A stretch of 64,000 nt of DNA, taken from Lepeophtheirus salmonis (Eukaryota > Arthropoda > Copepoda > Siphonostomatoida > Caligidae). The notes under the pieces are model-generated. The model was given only the letters and a program-made list of their open reading frames with translations, was not told the DNA's origin and ran no database searches. Location: the NCBI RefSeq assembly GCF_016086655.4, contig NC_052135.2, positions 13,730,363 through 13,794,362 of the forward strand. Reading direction: 5' to 3'. The translations under genes and the position numbers were made by a program. This document shows positions 22,771 to 33,621 of the stretch, in pieces. Each line of letters opens with the position of its first letter. Positions within the stretch are counted from its first letter, which is position 1.

Positions 22771-24440
22771 AATCTGTGGGATCTACTTCTGGCATTATAG
22801 GAAGTCTTGAAAGAGTCATCATCCGCAAAATTATGCGTTCCTTTGATATGTTCTCTTGAATAGCAAACGTAGAGAGCAGTATAGCGTATTGATACAATCT
22901 TGCCAACACAACCCCTTGTAACTCTTTTCCAGAGTTGAAAATGTATATAAGGGGTTTATGATCCATCCGTATTTTAAATTGACATGCATCAGATATTTTC
23001 CGCACTTCTTCAGGAGGTACACAATCTCTGTCGCTTCCTTACCAATCTGAGAGTAGTTGATTTTAGCGGCTTTCAGTAGACTTGAAGCAAAAGCCAACGG
23101 ACAATCCACTTTCTCAATAAATTGTGAGAGGACAGCCCCAATCCAAAAAGTGAGGCATCAGTGGAAAGTGGGAGCGTACGTTAAGGATCATAATGTGTGA
23201 GAACGGGATCGTTAGATAAAACTTTTTTAATTTTCTGAAAACTAACCTCGCACTTCTCCGACCAAAAGAAGTTTCCATCCTTGTTAATAAGTTCATGTAG
23301 AGGGGCGGCCTCCATGGAGAGATTAGGGATGAAAGTTCCATAATATAGCACCATTCCTAGAAAGGACTTGACTTCAGTACACAAAGTAGGAGATGGGATC
23401 CAAAGTAAGTGAGTTCATCTGCTCCAACAATACATGTCCTTGCCTTGAGTCTTGCCCCAGCATTTTGAACCAGAAGAAATACTTCCTCCAAAATTCCCAT
23501 TTGCTCCTCCTTACTCCTCAATGTATACCTTGATACCTTTAATCCCTTGAACTTACTTCTCATGTGCTCCTGGCACGATTGCTGGAGCATATGCCAATAC
23601 ATAGGACAGTTTATTATACTTGAAGAGGCCCAACGACGTATTCATAACGAGAAATTCCTTAGACTCTTCATTGAGAGTATATTGGTCGTAGCACCTCGTG
23701 AAATCCAACTTTGTGAAGAACTTTGCTCCTGCAAGATCTGCAAACTTCCGGATGCGGTAGCGGATATAGTTGAGTATTTATCGCCGAAGAAATAGTATGA
23801 GTGAAGTCAGTACAAATCCTGACCTTTCCATCTGGCTTCAGTATTGACACAATAGGAGAAGCCCATTCAGCTGATTCTACACGACTTGTTCCCCTAGCAA
23901 CCATGTCCAGAAGCTCTTCATTGACCTTCTCACGCAGGGCAAGTGGTACGGTGTGTGCATAATATAGCATGTACTTGCACCCCTTTCAAGTAAATTTGGA
24001 CTCTAGTTGTCTTCATTTGTGCAACCTCGTCATCTTTAAATACATCTAAAAATTTATTTTTTATCAAAGATTCCAGGGTTGATTTCTGTGAATCCAGAGA
24101 GTGAAACAAATTTGGACAGTTTTGCAACTTCACCATACCAAAATCAATACAGTCCCGAAACCTGAGAATAGTCTGGCCTACCTGGGTTACCACAAATCGC
24201 CGACTAACAGTATTTTTTCCATCCAAAGAGACTGCCTTATGTTTTGACTTTATCACCTCCAAACCCCCTTGAGGAAAATTGGTTCTCTTCTAAGCTATCA
24301 ATTTTACAAATTTAATAGGAAGTATGCTGCCATTGGCACCCAAATCCAAGAGAAACTTGTTTTTTTTTAAACCATCAACCATAAAATAAGCATAGGCACT
24401 ATCTTCAAGACCGTTAGCTACATGAAAAGTAATAACTGAA
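22742..24440 (-). pseudogene. Gypsy protease, reverse transcriptase and RNase H
   Basis: On the minus strand a protease remnant near 24360-24320 reads FLLDLGANGSILP (family D-S/T-G-A). The RT follows at 23970-23670: PLALREKVNEELLDMVARG, EWASPIVSILKPDGKVRICT and INTQLYPLPHPE. The thumb side at 23480-23390 has LQNAGARLKA-like and IVGADELTYFGS sequence. The stretch where YxDD should stand (about 23545) reads LKVSRYTLRSKEEQ, so the catalytic aspartates are lost. Connection and RNase H follow at 23384-22742: EVKSFLGMVLYYGTFIPNLS, DCPLAFASSLLKAA, NYSQIGKEATEIVY, DHKPLIYIFNS and SRLPI. Frameshifts separate most blocks. Confidence 0.88.
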
Positions 24441-25345
24441 GTTAACTTGACCTATGATTTTCAGCACACTGCAAATGTCCCATTACGCCACACTTCGGAT
24501 ATTTCCGGGTATTCGACGGGGACTCATTTTTCAAAAATAACAATTCATGATTACGGTTTTTAAAATAAACATTTATTTTCAGGATGAAGATACTTGGGCT
24601 TGGGATTCTACTTCTTAGAGTTCTTTTTGATTCGAGATTTTGGCCCTTGTACTCAGATAGAAAGACATTGTCTTTTCGCTCCATCTCACTAGCATTGAAA
24701 GACGAAGTCTCCATAGATCTGGCCAATTGAATCATCGTCTAGAGAGAGGACAAGCCTTTCTCGAAGTCTGATCAACACAAATTAAGACTGGAGACACGCC
24801 TCAAAAAGTAACCCAAAATAATTTGGTCTTTGAAAGATGATAAGCAAGATTCACTGCCAAATTTTCCAAATTTGGCCTAGCCTCTAAGTTGTGTAACAAA
24901 ATCATCTATAGGCTCACATTGGGCTTGCTTCATTTCTGATAGCCTATACCTTTCGAAGGGCAAAGATTCCTTGGGAGAAAAAACCTCAGACATGGTTCTG
25001 AAGATGGTTTTAAAATCCTCCTCAACTACCTTCTTGATAAGTTTTAATGTCTTGAACCATTGCTATACTTCGCTTCTACGGCAATGTAATAGTCTTCTTT
25101 TTTTTTCTGCCGACCCTTCCGAAACAATGAAGTGTAAACCAAAAAAATTTCCAACCAGGACGCCCATTCAGGAGAAAGGGACTGGGCTGACTCACCCTTA
25201 AATTACTCGCAGACGATGAGAGTGACTCTTTGACAAGACTTCGGTCTTTAGTAGATAAATCAAGTGTTTAGGGATCGCTCCCACAGGCAATGAGGTACTC
25301 CCGAGCTATTGCAGCTACTTTGGACTTTTCATCCATTCTAGTTCT
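24440..25345 (-). pseudogene. Gypsy gag with CCHC knuckle
   Basis: On the minus strand a candidate ATG near 25339 starts MDEKSKVAAIAREYLIACGS, interrupted by a stop after SDP. Further down, ESLPFERYRLSEMKQAQCEP and DDFVTQLRG (about 24965-24890) form the typical end of a Gypsy capsid domain. It is followed by FGSESCLSSFKDQIILG. A zinc knuckle remnant near 24505-24460 reads YPKCGVMGHLQCA, with the first cysteine changed to tyrosine. Several in-frame stops and shifts occur, so no intact Gag can be made. Confidence 0.8.
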
Positions 25346-25438
25346 TCTACTCCTTATACGAGCTCCAACTCCAAACAGAGATCACGCAGCTCAGCGAGCT
25401 TAAGCGTATACAATGTCTTCGCAATACTCGACGTCACC

Positions 25439-25670
25439 TGTTATGTATTAAGGTTGAACGTAAAATATATCGTCGCCAATTTATGAATAAAAAAGGAGTC
25501 GTCAAGGAGTTTGTCGAAATAAGAGATAAAAACAATTCAGTACTTAAAGGTAAAAAGATTACGTACGTATATACAAGGATAAAACTAAGTACGTTTATAC
25601 AACAAGAAATTCTAAAATCGGGATAATCATCCCACCCATCTAATCAGGGTAACAGATAAAATATATTAGA
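25439..25670 (-). repeat. 5' LTR of the Gypsy element
   Basis: Direct copy of the left LTR with substitutions and small indels, about 232 bp against 242 bp. It is followed on the right by GTAAT at 25671-25675. Confidence 0.9.
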
Positions 25671-25679
25671 GTAATTATT

Positions 25680-26090
25680 TACAATATTTTAGCATAATAA
25701 AAAAAACAAAATATGGGGTATGTTGAAAAAAACCAAAATATAGTCTGCCGACAAATAATTGAAAATATGTATATAAATTATTTGTTATTTGCTAGAGGTG
25801 TAACTCTTTATCGGACATTAATAGGAGCTGCTTCTCAATGTTGTTGTCTTCCAGCCTTTGTCAAGTCCTCTACAAAATTATTGTGGCCTTGGAGAACAAA
25901 TGCTCGCTGCTGGTACTAATGGGAAGTACATACTTGAAATACATTTTTTACCCTACAGTAGTCCAAGATCATTTCCAGACGTTCAAAATCACAGCCATTT
26001 AACTTTCCACTTCCTAATTAGTTGTATCCATCTTTTTGGAACTTTGGTGATTAATTTACTCTTCAGTATATCCAGTGCCAAAAATTCATA
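25680..26090. other. Region with unassigned open frames
   Basis: Two overlapping plus-strand frames (25713-25919, 25858-26163) give unrecognised peptides. The minus strand reads partly open (ALDILKSKLITKVPKRWIQL) but matches nothing I can name. No call is made. Confidence 0.3.
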
Positions 26091-26335
26091 TTATAAATAT
26101 CGGGCGAAATCAGTTCCCACGACATATATAAGGATCGAGAACAAGCCAAGACCGACGTTATAAAGTTCAAGACCAAGACCAGTATTTTTATCTGGTCGAC
26201 ACCAAGACCGAGTGTATAAGACTAAATACCAAGACTTTGTAGTGTCGAGACCAAGACAAACAAAAACCATACAAAAACAGTCTCGAGACAAAGACTGGTT
26301 TCGGAAACTACAGCACTATTACATAATATGTAATT
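26090..26335. repeat. hAT-like end with 'gaccaagacc' short repeats
   Basis: Imperfect copies of RGACCAAGACC recur about every 20-30 bp from 26140 to 26300. The block ends with CGGAAACTACAGCACTA; in reverse, TAGTGCTGTAGTTTCCG resembles a hAT terminus. Confidence 0.5.
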
Positions 26336-26489
26336 TTATAGAAATTGATTGCATTTTTTTTTTTTTTGCTATTTCTGTAATAAAGATCAGAACCGATTGC
26401 GATAATGCGATCCGCGATATAATATCGCAATTAATCGCTGATCAGGAAAAACTCTGATGAATATGCGTGGTCATAAATAATGACTAACA

Positions 26490-26510
26490 CAACACTATAT
26501 TCGTTAATAC
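26490..26510. repeat. Inverted TAGTGTTG terminus
   Basis: GACTAACACAACACTATA is the inverse of the terminus seen at 21430. Upstream (26370-26450) is GCGAT-rich sequence, 'ccgattgcgataatgcgatc'. It is probably the right end of a TAGTGTTG-family element whose left end was not located. Confidence 0.45.
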
Positions 26511-26639
26511 AGCAGTATATATTTAATTAGTCCAATAGTCGTTCTGGTAGTGTCTGTTCGGTGATGTGTCATTCAGCAAAAAGGTTTTCAGCTCTGACAA
26601 GGGAAGAAGGAGAATAGTCGTGCATGGAAAACTGCACCA

Positions 26640-26995
26640 CTCTGGAATTAAATAATGATGCCAACTGCTAATGAAAAGAAAATTCCTTCATTATACTATC
26701 AATTACAAATTAACAGGCCAGCTTAAGCACTCACTGGATGTATATAATGATATACGATATAAAGTATTTTGTCGGTCCTTTTTTAATTTTTTATGTCTGA
26801 CGACTGCAGTCCCATTCAATTCAGTTTTGGTCTGGTCCAGTTCAGTCCTACTTATCATTCTTAAAACTTATAAAGTTCACTCTTTGATGACGGCGCTTAA
26901 GTTTTTTTTAAAAATCAGTTTTAGTTCTGTCTGTCTAAAGGACCGGTCACAAGGACTGATAAGACTGGTCCAAATAAATAAGGAATAACACAATA
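26640..26995. repeat. R1 tail fragment followed by TAGTGTTG-family repeat
   Basis: 26640-26745 matches the 3' part of R1 copy 1, sharing 'caattacaaattaac-ggccagct'. 26770-26995 is the reverse-complement relative of 21430-21645 and has a GTCGGTCC / GGACCGGTC inverted pair inside. Confidence 0.5.
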
Positions 26996-27259
26996 TTAGC
27001 AATATATACATATCGCTAATATTATAATTAATAGATAAAACCGAATAATTATTTATTGAAATAAAGAGTAAAAACATGACACAACCTTTTTTACCAACAA
27101 TTTTCTATAATGTTATTAGAAAACAATGGAAACCACAAATTAACCTTGAAAATCACACTTTGTTTGGTCTATTTTATAGATATATACAAAATGACTCCCT
27201 GATTATAACAATGAAGATAAATCATTATCAAATAAGAAGAATTGTGGCTGTGTTCAACT

Positions 27260-27495
27260 TTCACTGAGGGTGGGGGTTTATTGAAAATAACTATGGAATT
27301 TTGAATATTTTTTTCCAGACAATTTCATTTTTTCAGAATATTTATAGATTTTTGAATTTTTATTTTTTTGAATAGCAGTCGATTTTTTAAGTTTTTTTCG
27401 AAAAAAAAAAATTTTTTTTTAATTTTTTTCAAATAAATAAATAAATGTAATTTTTATTTTTTTTTCCAAAAAATGTTCCAAAAACCAAGCCCTCC
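27260..27495. repeat. A/T satellite block with G-rich and C-rich borders
   Basis: It starts GAGGGTGGGGGTTTATTG, passes through TTTTTTCCAAAAAA-type sequence, and ends CCAAGCCCTCCCACTTATG. The borders are roughly complementary, as in the MITEs at 40591 and 7500. Confidence 0.5.
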
Positions 27496-27784
27496 CACTT
27501 ATGTAACAAAATATTGAATTGAATGGAATATTTTATTTGTATTATATAAAATATCAAGGAAAATATATAAATGGAGTCTATTGAAAAACTTCATACTTCA
27601 CCGAACATTATACGATACGAGTATACGACGTAATATTGCATGATTACTTAACAAAATATTTGTAATTTGTTGTGAAAACTAAGGAAGGTATTTTTTTGTA
27701 TCATTAATTTTTGAAAGCAAAAATTTTACACTCCCTTTGATAGATTTTTTCCAAATTGATGCAATTTTGATTTAAAAGAAAAAA

Positions 27785-28385
27785 AAGTCTTTGCAAAGTC
27801 CAAAAGATGGCACTATAGGCGTGTATCGAGTTTTGTATGGTTAGTAGCATCTCTTGGAAAAACACATACCAACTTTCTGCCGGATCGGTATATTTCTTTC
27901 TGTTTGGCATTCGTTTAAATTGAGGAATCGGCCGGAAAGATTATGGTGAATGTCTTTTGGATTCGCAAGTAATAATCATCATCGACTATATGAAAAAGGG
28001 TAAAACTATTACAGGTGCATATTATTCATCGTTATTGGACCGCTTGAAACCCGAGCTGCAAGGAAAACACCAATGATTGGGCAACAAAAAAGTCCTTCTC
28101 CGACACGATAATGCACCAATTCACATCTCTGCATTTGTGGTTGCAAAATTAATGGAAATAGGGTTTCAATTCGGGATGACATATCACTAACAATCTCACA
28201 CACCTTCACTCTTCTGCCATCCATGCCCATATAAATGATTTCTGTAATAGTAACTTAAACGTTCAGCATCACTTGTGTCCATATTGACACTCCGAAAATT
28301 TTGAAAGAACGTATAAAATCGAAGGTGCAGAGTCGGCATATTGTTTATCGAGCCACTCATGCTCATGCTCTATAATATAATATAA
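27785..28385. pseudogene. Rearranged mariner relic (catalytic part plus, N-terminus minus)
   Basis: Plus strand 27950-28170 encodes the mariner catalytic region: IDYMKKGKTITGAYYSSLLD, KVLLRHDNAPIHISAF, then KLMEIGF. The second aspartate (HDN) is retained. From about 28170 to 28380 the coding is on the minus strand and belongs to the N-terminal half: MGMDGRRVKVCEIVSD, FQNFRSVNMDTSDAE and HEWLDKQYADSAPSI. So the 3' part of the gene lies head-on against its inverted 5' part. The left TIR has been lost. Confidence 0.78.
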
Positions 28386-28389
28386 GATC

Positions 28390-29226
28390 TATAGTTAGGA
28401 GGACCGTATCAAGGACTACCTTTGCTTGACGTCATACATCAGGGGAAGGCGTCAACTTATTACAACAGAGATGAAGAATATCAGGCTGCAAAGAGTAAGA
28501 AACTCCACGATTTTTGTAAAGCAAATCTAGACATCATAAAGTTATTAAGTGTTGAGTCAAACTTCACCTTGGACACAGTGTGTAATCTGGAGAATGACCG
28601 TTTACTGGCAGAGGACAGAGGTAATTTCCCTCCTGAGATGAAGATCAAGTTTCCGTCCAAGATAATGGTGTTCAACTTTATCACCAGTGACGGGAATGTC
28701 ATGCCGGCACATATTTTTGACAATGTTCTCAAGTTGACTTCCTCAGTCTACTTGGACCTTATTAAGAATGTTGTGACGCCATGGATGAAAGCAACATACC
28801 TTCAAGATACAAAGTTCATGTGGATTCTTGTCTCAGCACCTTGGTATGTTGCCAAAACTTTTATGTATTACCTCAACAGCCAGTTCCACGTTGTTATCAA
28901 AGCTGACGAGTGGCCTTCCAACAGCCCTGAGCTTAACCGTGTGATTTTCAGTTGCAGTCAAAGCTGAAAAGGAAAGTAAACAAACATCCTCATTGCTCCT
29001 TGAGATCCCCAAAGCTCTCTGTGAAGAGAAACAAGTCCTGATTCAACTAGAAAGATAAAAAAAAAGTCATGTTGAGCCTTTATGTCTCGTTTACAGTTGG
29101 TGATCATATTGAATGATACAAAAGTTCAATTTAAATTTCATAGTAGATGGCGTTTAAAGACAAAACTTATTACATATTATTTAAATTTATTTGAAAATAT
29201 TGTCCGGATAATTCTTCCCACTCCTG
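28390..29226 (+). pseudogene. maT-type (DD37D-like) transposase relic
   Basis: The frame 28422-28967 reads ESNFTLD, NDRLLAEDRGNFPPEMKIKF, FITSDGNVMPAHIFDN, SSVYLDLIKNVVTPWM, KFMWILVSAPWYVAKT and ADEWPSNSPELN. It is the catalytic domain of a mariner-class transposase. The second catalytic aspartate, expected in ILDSAPCH, is valine here, and the third (NSPDLN) is glutamate, so it is inactive. After the stop, KRKVNKHPHCSLEIPKALC continues in another frame. The right TIR near 29197-29226 (inverted CAGGAGTGGGAAGAATTATC) is followed by TA. The N-terminal part and left TIR are missing. Confidence 0.8.
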
Positions 29227-29339
29227 TATATTAAGATAGCAACTGCAAAAAGCCATGTTAATAATATGCTCTTCTATTAATATCTTATTTTCATCCATCA
29301 TAATTATACTACATACTATTAGATATTGTCATTTGTTAT

Positions 29340-30300
29340 ATAAATTATGCATAACAGTGAATGTAGGAATGGATTGCCTATTATACATTTAATACGATAA
29401 AGTATTTTTTGCTCTTAACAAACAAATTTATACATATATTGTAGTGGCTCAAATTTTTCAAATACGGGGGGGGGGGGGTAAGTGTAAAAAATTAACGTCC
29501 ATATAAGTTTTTTCACGTGAGGTGTCAGCATTGTTGATGTCGTCCATTTAAGGAGCCTAAAAAAGTTTTATAGCAATGAAAATCTTTTTTATTTATATTA
29601 AGGAAAATAATTGATTAATGGATGTCAAAATGAGAACAATAAATAACCTTTACCGTCATTCAATACTGTATCCCTCTATTGTCTAGTTTTATTATATATC
29701 AGGATCTAATATGTTTAAAAATATGCCATTTCATAGTTATTATTATGTACTTCCATCGCGTAAACAATCAATTAACTATTACAATAGAAGGTATATGGTA
29801 TATTTTTTCTAGTTGTCCTACTTTTTTTATTCCTCACCATTAAAAATAAAAAGGTGTACTTTTTTAGATATTTGATTTGGATTTTCATGGTCTGATTTAA
29901 TTCAAATATTACTCTTGATAATTTGTGGTGATGTTCAAGTTATGCAAATAAGATTTATTTGCGTTTTGGTCTCTTCTTTGTATTTTTTGCCATTTCGACC
30001 TTTATTTTCATTTTCCCACCATTTTTAGGTAAAAAAATATTCCGTTCTTAGAGTAAAGGAAGGATTGAGTGTAATTATTGGAGGTGGAAGAGAAGAAGAG
30101 GAAAGGATGAGTCCATTCGCGCCATGAATTATAAAGGGCAAAAGTACTTGGATATTCAAAAATATATTATATCCATTTTGCCACCCAACCTATTTAGATT
30201 ATTTACAATCCGTTTTTTCTCTATAAATATGAATAGGCATCTAGTAGAATTTATTTTCAATATATTCCCACTCACTCAAATTGAAGAACCATCTTAATTA
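29340..30300. other. AT-rich interval, nothing recognised
   Basis: Contains a poly-G tract (about 29466-29478). No gene or structured element is supported. Confidence 0.4.
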
Positions 30301-30302
30301 AA

Positions 30303-30768
30303 TTGGCCATGCCTAAGATAGTGGTGCTGTCAGTGCTCATTAAGGACCTCAGTGTCACCAAGATTTGGAGTTATGTGCCTGAAACAAAGTATTTGATATT
30401 CAAGCTTTGTAACTTTAGAGCTAAAGAAAACAGGATGTGTGTTTTGGAACAGCATGGACAGTTTGCCAGAAACAAAAATAATGTAGATTTAAACAACAAG
30501 GGAGACAAAGCTATAACGGATCTTAACGTCATCCCCTCTAATTATAACTGGGATGGTGCCTTCAATACTGACCTAGTGAAGCGATTGTTCTCTGCTAATA
30601 TCCTTCTGACCAAAATGAACAGGAGGGAGTTCAAAGACTTCTTGGAGAAGTATTCGAAGAAGGCAATACCTAGCCGCACCAATATGTCCAGGGCAATGGA
30701 GAAAAAAAGCAAGGAGGACCATCTTAGGGCCCATATGAATATTCAATGGAACAAGGACCTTCTTGATA
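30303..30768 (+). pseudogene. CGGBP1-like hAT transposase fragment
   Basis: From ATG 30303 (a second ATG at 30309 gives the usual MPK start), the frame resembles the N-terminal half of hAT transposases related to CGGBP1. It has a short start (MPKIVVLSVLIKDL), a degenerate BED-like zinc finger (IFKLCN ... VLEQHGQFARN, with the first cysteine and last histidine lost), and a linker. The conserved FNTDLVKRLFSANILLTKMN, FLEKYSKKAIPSRTNMSRAM block then follows. Similarity stops near 30768. The remaining 35 codons to 30875 are hydrophobic and unrelated. The catalytic RNase H part is absent, so this is a truncated relic, although the frame itself is intact. Confidence 0.75.
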
Positions 30769-30944
30769 AGGAAATTTTAGTGATATATTTGTTTTTTACC
30801 AGAATACAGCCTATTTTACCAGATTTATATTCAGCTTTATTTGCATTTTTGTGCTTTTTCTGCATTTTTGAGTAATTTATTAGGATTTTTGTTTTTATAT
30901 TTAGCTTCATTTTTATGCATTATTAGGACATCGCGAACCATGAC

Positions 30945-31226
30945 CATCCAAGGTTATTAGAAATAAAGGATTATAGCATCATGTAATCGGGCTTGATATA
31001 ATTTTCAGTTTGATGTACCGTAACGACTGCTGGACAAAACAGACATATTTTGACGTCAGAGAATAACAACCGTAATCTAACACTAATAGTAAAGGAAGAC
31101 GATACATATATATCTACTCTTGGTAGCAGTTATAAAAATTGTCATCACCATTAAAGAGCGTGGTGGAAGTCAAGGACCTGTTGGAAAAGTGTTATGGGAT
31201 AACCTTATATTTCTATTATCCTTGAT
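30945..31226. mobile_element. TIR MITE of the AAGGTTA family, copy 1
   Basis: The left end ATCCAAGGTTATTAGAAATA and the inverted right end ATCAAGGATAATAGAAATAT match. Internal landmarks are 'catcatgtaat', 'tttgatgtaccgta-cgactgctgg' and 'aaagagcgtggtggaagtcaa'. No coding. Confidence 0.75.
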
Positions 31227-31229
31227 TGT

Positions 31230-31965
31230 CATCAAGTAGTGTTCAATGCAGGTATTAAGTCTTTTTTATTCATATAGGCGTTTAATGAAGTTTTTGTCAG
31301 ATTTATTGGAATTTTGTACATTTTATGTAGTAAAAATAACAACATATCCATCAACAATGATGCAATTGAAGATGTAAATAAAAATACTTTATATACTACA
31401 GACTTACATTATTTCTCGCACTATTTTAAAAAAATAATATTTCGGATCATAATATTTTTTAGAAAAGATAATTTATTACTGTTTTTAAATTTCTCATCTT
31501 GCTCTATGAACAAAATATTTATTTTGTAGTCTCTGTATCCCTTTAACATGTATAGATATAAAATATATATGTAGATTATATCAAGGGTAAGACGACTAAA
31601 TAATTACATGACGAAATTTTATTACAATTAATTTTTGAGCCATGAAGATATTCTTTATTGAAATCAATAATACATCACTCACTAGGTACACTCCACAGTT
31701 TTGATAAAAAATGAAAAACAGTGAAGAACAAAAACAGAAATCAAGATAATTTTTTTTTTTTTGAAATGCGATTCAAATAGAGTTTTTTTCCTAGATTCAG
31801 TAAAATTAACTATTCTGACCCTGTGAGTTCATTTCAAAATATTGAATCTCTATTAAAAAAAACTTTTAAATAGCCCAGTTCGAATGAAATATTGAATATA
31901 TCCCTAAAACATACCAAAGATAACAGCTGAAGGTAATGAAACAGTCTTTTGCATGCATATTCACA
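31230..31965. other. AT-rich interval between two MITEs
   Basis: Nothing recognised. A poly-T run lies near 31750-31761. Confidence 0.4.
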
Positions 31966-31969
31966 CCAC

Positions 31970-32237
31970 CCAAGGTTAATAAAAATACAAGGTTAGACCA
32001 TCATGTAATTGCCCTTGCTAGAATTTTTAATTTGATGTACTGTACCGACTGCTGGGTGAGGCAGATAGATTTTGAGGCCATAGAGTATAATAATATTAAC
32101 AGCGTATAGTACTATAAATTATATGATTAATAGTAACAATATAAATTGTTACTCGTCAATATTAAAAAGCGCGGTGGAAGTCAAACATCAGTCGGAAAAA
32201 CATTAGGTTATAAACTTATATTTCGATTAAACTTGAT
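31970..32237. mobile_element. TIR MITE of the AAGGTTA family, copy 2
   Basis: Same orientation and landmarks as copy 1 (CCAAGGTTAATAAAAATACA at the left, 'aaaaagcgcggtggaagtcaaacat' inside). The right end, ACTTGAT, is more diverged. An open frame at 32146-32421 overlaps it and is not a gene. Confidence 0.65.
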
Positions 32238-32619
32238 TACACCTATATTTTTCATTATCAATGGTTTAAAATTGCTATGTACGCCAAGATTATCTATTAT
32301 CATAGTTAAGAATGCGGTGGTTTGTACAGAAAAAGTACAGTTTTATTCTTATCTCACTATACAAAAGGAACAAGGCAAGTCATTGTTACGATATTTTTAT
32401 GAAGGTTGCGTGACTGGGTGAACTTAATTTTGTTAAATATTCTTTTACTCATTATTATTTCAACTGTCTTTCCTCTTTAGGATATACGTTCAGGTAAGTG
32501 GCTATAAATAAATAGAATCAAGAATGATTTTTTTTCTTTAGAAGAGCACCACTTTTCTTTCTTTCAAGCAGAGCTGTCAAAAATACAGCTCAGGGACCTT
32601 ACCTGGAGTTCAATTGTAT

Positions 32620-32712
32620 TAGACAGAGCGACGTCGTTCAATAAATGACGCAATAGGGAAAAATTATTCTCTTGAACTTATGTGCGTAGGTTCGATTCCT
32701 GTTTGCTTCTAG
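32620..32712 (+). ncRNA. tRNA-like segment or tRNA-derived SINE head
   Basis: GGTTCGATTCC at about 32689 matches the RNA polymerase III B box and can form a T arm with GTAGG/CCTGT. Upstream, GGGAA and TTCTC could form an anticodon-like stem. The acceptor stem does not pair well and no convincing A box is visible. It is more likely a decayed tRNA or SINE head than a working tRNA. Confidence 0.25.
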
Positions 32713-32719
32713 AGAAGAT

Positions 32720-33610
32720 TATATATATATATGAGATTTCAAAGACAATTCCTTGGTCAGATTGAGTCATTCTAAACTGTAATGTTTACTTATACTTAAT
32801 CATTGCAATTCCATTTGAAAATTGAACCAACATTAGTAAAAAATTTGCATAGGTAAACAATACTTGATTCTTATTTAAAATTTGATTACTTCTTACTCAA
32901 TATTAAAAAAAAAAAAAAAAGGACTACATTATTTTTACTGAGATCAGACAAACCAAAATGAACGTAGTTTTATCTCTTTATATAAAGACTTGTAGTTAAT
33001 CGACTGTTTAAAGATTACTTTGTATATGACTATCATTAATATCGTTATTAGTCAATGTAATTGTATTAATTTCTGCCAGAGTAATTATGATGGTGTTACC
33101 TGATGTTTTGTATCATAATGATTAATAATACGTCTTAACTCTATCGAAAAAGTTTCTTAAACTACTTTAAATTCCAAGTATTCAACAACAACAACTCATA
33201 TTTTTTTAATCAAACGCGTTTAAAAGCTTTACTTGATGACTATCAAATAATTATGTTAATTAACTGAGCTCTCCATATAGCTTAAATTTATACTAATATA
33301 TGTAGGTATTGTACGTACAATTATCCATTTCATGCAAATAAAATTATATTCCATTAACTTTATTTTCTTTATTCACTTATTTAAAAAAAAAATTCTTTAA
33401 ATATTTGAAATTAAATTGATTTCTGATGTGCTATTTAAAAAAAAAAGATATACATTCCTCAACACCGTACAAAATATATTTTGCCTGTCTGTGGAGGACT
33501 CCTTTTGATGTACACTTAATATCTTAGAAACGCCTCACTAATTGATCTACAAAATAACAATGTGACAACTAACACGTGTGATGCTAAAAAAAAGAAAAAA
33601 AAAGAAGATT
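32720..33610. other. AT-rich interval, nothing recognised
   Basis: Contains a long A run near 32906-32921 that could be the tail of a retroposed copy. No gene is seen. Confidence 0.35.
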
Positions 33611-33621
33611 ATGTTTATATA

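Larger units (their letters stand above)
21843..25670 (-). mobile_element. Complete but decayed Ty3/Gypsy LTR retrotransposon
   Basis: The 3.83-kb element is bounded by two direct LTRs (21843-22084, 25439-25670) and a GTAAT target duplication. On the minus strand the order is gag, CCHC knuckle, protease, RT, RNase H, integrase, polypurine tract and 3' LTR, the Ty3/Gypsy order. Next to the 3' LTR, minus-strand sequence reads TTGGGGGCTGA, a good polypurine tract. After the 5' LTR comes GGTGACGTCGAG, the likely but atypical primer-binding site. LTRs differ at many positions, and every domain carries shifts or stops, so the insertion is old. Confidence 0.92.
27515..29335. repeat. Composite repeat, copy A (paired with 52860-54240)
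   Basis: Colinear similarity with 52860-54240 runs from 'aatattttatttgta' to 'tactattagatattgtca'. It includes a common 5' flank, a rearranged mariner relic, a maT-type transposase relic with its right TIR, and about 100 bp beyond that TIR. This copy retains about 340 bp of transposase that copy B lacks, while copy B retains the mariner TIR that this copy lost. Confidence 0.8.

Noticed and set aside
28481..28732. Minus-strand 83-codon frame
   Set aside because: Antisense to the maT-type transposase relic on the plus strand.
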